A program made the position numbers and the translations under genes. Shown piece by piece: positions 56,548-64,000 of a DNA stretch of 64,000 bases. The stretch is from Wolfiporia cocos (lineage: Eukaryota; Basidiomycota; Agaricomycetes; Polyporales; Phaeolaceae): assembly GCA_029448655.1 (NCBI GenBank), contig JACCLO010000005.1:3720001-3784000 (forward strand). The letters run 5' to 3'. Under the pieces are notes generated by a model. The model was not told the origin of the DNA. It made no database searches and worked only from the letters and a program-made list of their open reading frames with translations. Position 1 is the stretch's first letter; every line of letters begins with the position of its first letter.

Positions 56548-57830
56548 GTGCACTCTACTCCAACTGTGAGATTGGAGTTAGGAAATGTGTGTTCATCAAC
56601 TTTCATGAGCTGTTTCAATCCAGTTTGCATGGAAATGTTGACAACATGTGGAAAGTATCTATTAATCAGAAGAGGTTAGAAAGTGGGAAACAGAGATACA
56701 ATTCAAATGAGCCTGATACAATCCCCATCAGTACCTAGGCTGTGTCTGTGCTCTAGGCTCAAGTGGCTATGAGAGCTTGTGATCTGGCAAATGCCAGGTG
56801 AGATAAGATTATCTATGTAGATGGGAGATGTGACTTGGAGATTAGATAGGGATCATGTGTGTACAAGATAAGATGACATGAGCAGCTGCAAATGTAACGT
56901 AGACAGATAACTACAGTTATAGGCAAACAATTACAGAATAATTCATAGAAAGCTGGGGAAAATAGGGAAGAATTACATAAGTGAGAAAATATTGTGACAC
57001 AGCCACAGCTCATACATTGAATGTGATAGCTGCATGGGTGCTGTTTATGGCTTCCTTGAACTGTATACAGTATTTAGCATAGAATACCTGAAGCACTAAC
57101 AATACTACCAATTATCACAGGACTCACACGCCATGATATAAGCCCTAAACCAGCCTGCAGTGTATATTCACATGTGGGCCAGATCCCAAGTGCATGCCCT
57201 ATTGAGGGCAGAGGAAACCTTGCTGACAATGAGACAGAAGCAGGGGGGCCGCACACAGGGAGGAGATCCAGGGACCATATAGGTCCAAATGAGAATGTTA
57301 GAACTGGGAACCTAGTGTCCCCAACCTGAGACTATATACATGGGGGAACCCTCTAACTACCAGAGAAGGGGCCCACCCTGAAGAGGTGGCCTGAGTGTAG
57401 CCCTACCCGCATAGCTAAGGCCTATGCTGCTAAGCCATAAGGGCCTAGCAGGGTATATGGTATGACCAGGTGCCAGTAATGGCGCCCAGTCACGGTGTCA
57501 TTATCATCATTGAATGTACTCCGCCATCATCGCCGCCGTATGTCATATGTCAAAGTCATGTGTAGTTATGTTTAAGTAGTCTCACTCACACCATTCTCTC
57601 TCTCTCCTCAGTCGTTGTACCATCCATATGACTGAGGTATGTCTTTCACGCTATGATACACAGTCGCTATGCAGTACTTACATGCAGTACTATGTAGATA
57701 GGCTTATGGTCATCTAGGTACTGCAACTCAGTCATTGTACCATCCTCACAACTGAGATAGGTTTACGGTCATCTAGATTCTATAGGTTATGAGCCCTGGG
57801 TCCTAGTCCCGGCAGACTGAACCCCAGAAT
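56548..57830. other. Repeat remnants between the nested LTRs and the copia element
   Basis: The left end should continue the hAT fragment, but only short frames remain. At 56960-56999 there is a minus-strand LTR start (TGTCACAAT). A minus-strand TATA (TATATA) near 57340 follows LTR-like sequence that resembles 51180-51420. No complete element resolved. Confidence 0.45.
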
Positions 57831-57914
57831 TTCAAATCCTGAACCAAGCCTTTTGGGTGGTATCAAATGCCCATAGAAGAGCATTCAGTGCACATATAGT
57901 CGCATCTCCTTCCC

Positions 57915-59570
57915 ATGCCCAGTTGTGTGCGTCCCCTTGCATCAATCAGTATGCTGAAATCGACCCCTCCTTCTCCATCCAGCTCGAAGGCCTCGGGTTC
58001 CGCTGTGACCACCCTTGTTCCACCTTTGCCATCTGCACCGTCAGTACAACCTCTCACTCCGGTGAACGCCTTCCTCACGGGTGGTATTGTTCTTGATCAC
58101 CGAAAAGGGAATTGGTCCGAATGGCACCGGTATGTCTTGCAGTTGCTCAGCATGAGTCAACTCAACAAGTACCTTCTCCGTTCTGTTCCCACTCCAAATG
58201 CAGCAATGGAGCCCATTGCCTTCCAGAAATGGGTGGACAACAACTGGGTTACATGCAACTTCCTGGCCATGAAGTGTAGTGCAGAAGAGGCCAAGTTCCT
58301 TGAACCCTATGTCGACGGCACCTCTACATCAACCTCAGCAACTGCCGCTAAAGCATGGACCGCCCTCTGTACACGTCATGAAAAGGAGGGACCCTATGCA
58401 CAGGTCCAGTACATAATGGAGATCTTCTCAGTTTGTTACTCACAATCAGAGCGGCTTGCAGAGGTTACCACCAGAATTCAGGACTTGGTCAACAAGGTGT
58501 TTCGGATTAGAATCTCAACACCCAAAACCTTTGTAACTATCAGCCTCTTGCATGCCATGTCAGGCGAGTTCGAGCACTTGCAGTCTCAGATTGGCATGTC
58601 TTTCGCAGCAAATCCTCAGGACTTGAAGCCAAGTGACATCATTTGGTGCCTGGATCTTGAGCAGCAACTCATTGATGGTTCAAAGGTTGCCTCTTCTGAT
58701 GCTCTTATCACTAAGGCTGCTTCATCTGCCCCAGCCAAGGCCATGTGCACCAACTGTGGACGCTCTGGGCATCTCACCAAGGATTGCTTCCAACCAGGTG
58801 GCACAATGGAAGGTCGCCATGATGAAGTCCTAGCTGCCAAGTGTGCCAAGTGTGATCAAAACCGCCCCTGTGCAGCGGCTGTGCCAAAGACATACACAGA
58901 TGCCCAAGGACATGCCTTCATTGTTGACACCTCTGGATCTGTGGTGTATCTTGCTGCTGACGTCTCCACTGCCTTGCCTGTTGTCTCTGAGCTTGCTGGA
59001 GTGGCTGTTGATGTGGACCCCACTTGGCTCAATTCAGTCTGTCCCCTAGCTGATGACTTCGAATATGCCACTCTTCTATCTGAGGACGCCTCCATATCTC
59101 TTGACTGGGGGACACATTCCCAAGTGTCTGTTGACCCCTCAGCCTATGCTGTGACCCCTGTAGTTGCCAGCTCTCGCTGTGTTCCCACTGTTGGCTCCAC
59201 ACCATTCTACTTCAACTCTGGGGCTTCCACACACCTCAGTCCTTCACGGTCCGACTTTCTCGAGCTGCACCCCATCGCTCCTCATGGCATCTGGGGAATC
59301 AACAGGTCTGTCATTCATGCTCATGGCATTGGCCACATGCATCTGGCTCTTGGGAAGGGAAGTCACCTCACTTTAGACGACGTTCTTTATGTTCTGCAGG
59401 CCACTGTTCGACTTGTCTCGATTTCCACTCTGTGCCGCTCGTCTCTTCAGCCTCAAGTCGTCTTTGACGACTCATCTGTCAGAATTTTGCATTGCAGTGG
59501 CTCTCTGATTGCCTCTGGCTCTGTCTGTGTGATGCCTCTATTGTTTAAATGGAACTCCACCCGCTACTGA
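57915..59570 (+). pseudogene. Ty1/copia gag and protease part
   Basis: 551-codon frame. UBN2/gag-type region with WSEWHRYVLQLL, then FLEPYVDG, then a CCHC zinc knuckle (CTNCGRSGHLTKDC, about residues 275-290). The protease motif reads FNSGASTHLSP near 59210: Asn stands where the catalytic Asp should be. A stop at 59568 ends the frame in the pre-integrase region; coding similarity continues at once in another frame. Confidence 0.9.
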
Positions 59571-61932
59571 GCATGCTCTGTTCTCCACATGTCGTGCCTC
59601 TCTTGAGACGTGGCACCACCATCTCGGTCATGTCAACTATTGCACCATTCATGACATGACTTGCACAGGTACCATCCCAGGTAAGCCCTCTGACCTCTCT
59701 GTTGCCCCTGTGAAGTGTGACTGCTGCATTTTGGGGAAACAGACTTGGTCCTCAGTGCCTAAACTTTGCACCAGCCCCCGTGCCTCACAACAACTGGAGT
59801 TGGTGTATGCAGATGTCTGTGGTCTGGAGGATGTTCGCTCTGCAACTGGAACCTTGTATGTGTTGCACATAATAGATGACTTCTCCTCATATTCCTGGTC
59901 AATTCCCATTCCTTCCAAGTCCGCTGCGCTCGCCCATTTCAAAGAATGGATAATCACTTGTGAGGTTGAGACTGGTTGTCATGTCCGTGCCATTCAAACT
60001 GACAATGGGGGGATGTTCTCCACCGACTTCACCTCTTTTCTGTCATCAAGGGGGACTGCCTGGCAATTGACTAACCCTCACACTTCTGCACAAAATGGTC
60101 ATGTTGAACGCCTGCACCTCACACTCATGAATCGTGCACGCACAATGTGTATTGCATGTCGATAATCACCAAATCAATGGGATGAGTTCCTTCTTACTGC
60201 GAACTACCTCACTGTCCGCACATTCTCACATTCCCTTCCTGTTGGCACCACACCCTATCAGCTCTGGCATGGTCATGCTCCTGACCTATCTCACCTTCGT
60301 GAAATTGGCTCACATGCGTTTGTCCTGATCCAGAATGTTCACAATCCAAAGATATATGGTTGCTCTGTCGAGTGCATTCTCATTGGGTACGACCAACACT
60401 CCAAGGGGTATTGGTGCTACCATCACACAACCCATAAAGTCATCTCCTCCTTTCATGTCGCATTTATTGAATCTCACAAGGGCCCTATACCTGTCACAGT
60501 GCTGGCTGTTGACTTGGGTATCCCATCTCATCCCTCACCCATCTGCAAGGACAATGATGCTCCTACACCCTCTACTGGCCCACCTCCTACTTTTGCTCCT
60601 GCAGCTTCTCCTCCTGTTCATTGCTCTGAATGTTTGCATTCCCACTCGCATGCCTCTGCATGTGAAGTGCCAGAGCTGCCTCCACCATCCAATCGCTCTT
60701 CTCACTGTTCGTCTGTCTCATCTATGGCTCCCATCTTGGTCTCCGATTCTGCCCCCTCACCTCCTCCTGCTCTTGATACTATCCCTGAAGTTGAAGAACT
60801 CCTGGCTGCCCTCTCTGCTGATGGTAAGCTTGATATTGATGTAGCTTATCCTGGTGACCCTTCCACCCTTCGTGAGGCTCTCACCAGCCCTTACACAGAC
60901 CAGTGGCGGCAGGCACTCCTTGATGAGTTTAAATCCATTTGCAATCTTGATGTCTACAAACTCGTGCCCTGCTCTCAAGTGCCTCCCAGCCATCAGATCA
61001 TGAGAGGGCAACCCGTTTTTCGCCTGAAGTGTGACAAAAATGGTGCACCTGTCCGCTTCAAGGCATGGTGGGTCTGCAAGGGCTATGAGGCCATTTTTGG
61101 CCAGGACTACAACCAAACTTCCTCTCCTACCATGTGAATGGAATTTTTCCACACCTTGCTCCATCTTGCCACTGCAAACAATTGGAAGATTCACCAACTG
61201 GACGTCAAAACCACCTTCCTGTACGGTCCCCTACCCAATGATGAAATATGCTACATGGAGCAACCGCCTGGCTTTGAGGAACCTGGGAAGGAAGTCTGGA
61301 TTTGGGAACTTCACAAAGGGATCTACGGCACAAAACAGGGTGGGCGGACATGGAGTAAAATCATGCACATGCAACTTACCACTCTTGGTTTTCAATGTCT
61401 GTCCTGTGAGTTCTGCATCTATTACCATAAGACTGCTGAGGGGATTGTCATTGCCAGGATACACATCAATGATTTCTCACTTGGCATGTCCACCTGTGCT
61501 GCCGTCGATCGCTTCAAGTCAGAGCTCTGGGAAGAATGGCAAATTTCCGACCTTGGTGAGGTGCAATTCTGCATTGGCATTGCCATCAAACGCAACCGCA
61601 CCTCGCATGAGGTCTTCCTGTCTCAGTGTGCCCTCATTGACAAACTCATCTCTCAGTTCAGCCTGCAGGACACTGCCCCTGTGAGCACTCCCATGGACGC
61701 TGGCCTCCAACTCTCGTGATGTGACCATTCCCTGCAATCCACCGAAGAACAAGATCACACCACCCACCTCCCTTACTGCACCCTTGTCGGCTGCCTCATG
61801 TATCTTGCCATTGGTACTCACCCAGACATTGCGCTCACCATTCAGCAACTCAGCCAGTTCCTCGACTGCTATGGCCGCGCTCACTGGGATGCCGCAAAAT
61901 GTGTTGTTCACTACCTCAAAGGCACTCGTGAT
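59571..61932 (+). pseudogene. Ty1/copia integrase and reverse transcriptase part
   Basis: Integrase: HHLGHVN and CDCCILGKQ (zinc region), then IDDFSSYSW, IQTDNGG and AQNGHVERLH (D, D and E of the core). Reverse transcriptase: LLDEFKSI, FRLKCDKNG, LDVKTTFLYG, PPGFEE; the YVDD box reads HINDF, so the first catalytic Asp is Asn. In-frame stops at about 60163, 61135 and 61717. Broken at 61932 by a terminal-inverted-repeat element; the RNase H part resumes at 63880. Confidence 0.9.
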
Positions 61933-63879
61933 CCCCAGTGAAAAGCCATCATATCCTTAGTGTATCAGTAAATACTAGTAAATATCAAAAAATATATTGA
62001 GATAACCATTTATACTAGAAGCTATCGAAAGCTAAATGTGTTACGGATGTTTTGATTTTTCAGACGCTGACAGAACTCACCATCAGGTGAATACGGTACA
62101 GGGACTTGTTGCGCAACCAACCCCCTGGCTACTCGTGACTCTACTGGGCGCATCCCCAGTATGTATTAGTGTATAGGGCGCGTTTGACCTTTGGCAGATC
62201 CAACTCTGCCCCCGTTTCATAGGTATCATTTCTTAGCGGATAGATGGCGTTCAACCACCATCATCATTTCTATCTATCGTTTCAGATATATCACTACATA
62301 CTTATCAAACGTTTGGTACTATAGCGTAGATAGTAGCGGTGACATCTGGGATGGACTTGACCCCTAAAACCTAACGAAGTATATAAACTCATGTATTTAC
62401 TGTCGAGGCTCTTCAGCTCGACCTTGTTGTACAAACAAGAAGTCTTATACCCGTTCTCAAACGTAGGAAACTACGCTCAGTATTTCTCACTCGAGCAACC
62501 GAACGACTAAGTCCTCGAAGTGCACACTGACTTCTCAGACTTAGGCGAGTCTTATATTCTGAACAGACTCGCACTTGAACAGATTATATCCTCTAACACG
62601 TATTGGATATTATACGATCTCTTAGGGAATTGCCCTAGGACTTGGGGGCATCTAACGAGTATTTGCCTTGCATACGGATACACGCCTATTTGCAGAAGAA
62701 CGATCTATATTCGCGACTTGAATATACGAACGGGTATTCGACCCGTAACAAAATGCCAAGAGTCTGGGCGGTCAGATCACCGATGCCAAGACTTTTGTCA
62801 TACTCGTACATACTAGTTAATATACTCAACATATCCTCGATTAATAGAAGTTGCGATTGAGAATTTTTCGAGTGTATGTCCAGTCGCAAAACTGCAAGTC
62901 AACATCAAGTCAAAAAGTGTCTTGTGGGCAGCAACCTGGACTTCGACTTCATTGCAAGCAGCAAGCCCAAGCACTCACGTGAGCTGGTCATTCAGTTGCG
63001 TCATAGTACAAGTACTGTCCTGCCTCGAGTCATGCGTCTCTTTTTCTTATCTCTACCTCATACTTCCACCATCTCCCAAGGTATGCATGGCTCTGGTGAG
63101 GTGATTATAGAGAAGATTGGTTGCTTCATGCAGAACACAGTAAATGAAACAAGATTCAGTGAGTATATGCATGCTCAACACTTGTCTCTGATAACTTCCG
63201 TCTGTAGATACAGACTGCAGAGGTGCATGCATTCCCCATTCTTGCGTTGTGCCCCAAGATGACACTTCTCCTTTATCGGACTCCAGGGACTTCATCTGGA
63301 TAGGTTACAAATGCATGGCTTAGGTACGTACAATCCATCCATTTTTATGCTAACGGTGACTCATCTGCCCATACCGCCCTGATTATCAGCCCCCCAACCC
63401 CCACCACACCCGCCATTTCTGCCTTGGTGCGCTATTGACTCCAATCGATGCACGACTCCAATCGCACCATCACGCGCCGAGTGCATCGACTTCCAACATA
63501 TGTGCGCCATTTTTTTGAGTAAGTCAGAGGATGAGATTTGGTGGGTTTTGGTATTTTCTGGTAGCTGTTGATAGATTAAAGCAATTAAAAAATGAGGTCT
63601 GATATGAACGAGTATGCTCTGATTGAGTGAGCCTCTGCATATTGGTATGTTCAAGTATCTTGGGATAGTCACTACATTTTCAGACAGGGCTGTCGGGTAT
63701 TTTCTGGTAATTAGTAGTATATTGGAATGCTATCCTACTAGCTTGCGGTACGTTACAGTGGCTTCTAGTATACTACCAGGCGCCTAGAAAAATAGCGAAT
63801 TCTATGAAGAGTCCAACTTTAGTATCAGATCATATCGGGTAGCTACTGATAGAATCTGATATGATGTACTTTCACTGGG
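61933..63879. mobile_element. DNA element with terminal inverted repeats inside copia, about 1.2 kb net
   Basis: Ends pair as CCCAGTGAAA...CATCATATC with three mismatches near position 10. The flanks are CGTGAT before and CATGAT after, a duplication altered by one CpG change. No transposase seen; a 128-codon frame at 62876-63262 is unrecognised. The CAGTG start is compatible with hAT, not proven. It carries a family-B solo LTR. Confidence 0.75.
62039..62750 (-). mobile_element. Family-B solo LTR, 712 bp, target duplication AAATG
   Basis: AAATG at 62034-62038 and 62751-62755. Plus-strand ends TGTTACGG and CCGTAACA. Same length as the copy at 35706-36417 and very close to it in sequence. Confidence 0.93.
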
Positions 63880-64000
63880 CATGATCTCTGTCTCATTCTC
63901 GGTGGGTCTCATGCTGCAAGCCTCTCTGGTTTCTCTGATGCCAGTCATGCCTCTTGCTTGGACACTCGGTGCTCCATTTCCAGCTACTGCTTTTCCCTGG
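63880..64000 (+). pseudogene. Ty1/copia RNase H part, runs off the window
   Basis: LSGFSDASHASCLDTR then SISSYCFSL: the RNase H block that follows RT in copia elements. It continues the coding sequence cut at 61932. Confidence 0.85.

Overview
The window is from a filamentous basidiomycete, most likely a wood-decay Agaricomycete. The genes have many 45-70 bp GT-AG introns, promoters are compact, and the left half carries single-copy fungal genes, including a methanol/alcohol-oxidase-type GMC oxidoreductase of the kind known from brown-rot fungi. The two halves are very different.

Positions 1-31,081 are an ordinary gene-bearing compartment. In order: the C-terminal 812 codons of a eukaryotic RNA-dependent RNA polymerase (RNA silencing, +); an intact 22-exon alcohol oxidase (+); a multi-pass membrane protein (+); a single-pass membrane protein with a C-terminal SH3 domain (-); a secreted pepsin-like aspartic protease (-); replication factor C subunit 1 (-); a conserved protein of unknown function divergent from it (+); and a 1,048-residue low-complexity protein with an acidic patch (+). 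I rebuilt the exon chains by hand, and their lengths sum to open frames. I see no metabolic cluster. The RFC1 and unknown-gene promoters share one 360-bp divergent region with an ACGCGT (MCB) box at the centre of a long imperfect palindrome.

From about 32 kb to the right end there is no host gene I can recognise. This is a deep nest of transposable elements. I resolved about 20 insertions by their exact target-site duplications. The core is a decayed Ty3/gypsy gag-pol (minus strand, 42.3 to 36.4 kb) broken by six separate insertions of solo LTRs, one of which contains a further one. To its right is a hAT transposase split by an inversion. One hAT piece holds a solo LTR that in turn hosts a 6.06-kb non-autonomous LTR retrotransposon with two 1,097-bp LTRs and no recognisable gag or pol. 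Further right are a 999-bp hAT-type non-autonomous element with subterminal GGTCC arrays, more nested solo LTRs, and a decayed Ty1/copia element that runs off the window and is itself broken by a terminal-inverted-repeat element carrying a 712-bp solo LTR.

Many of these LTRs share one promoter layout: a GCAC-GG-CC/TTTAGGG box, a TATA box, and then a short hairpin whose arms differ from copy to copy but keep pairing, around a TTACA-type loop. That covariation, and the hairpin families inside the 6-kb non-autonomous element, are the least explained signals here. Damage in the old elements is mostly CpG-to-TpG/CpA, including the catalytic Asp codons and several stop codons. This fits methylation-linked decay in a genome that keeps an RNA-silencing polymerase next door.
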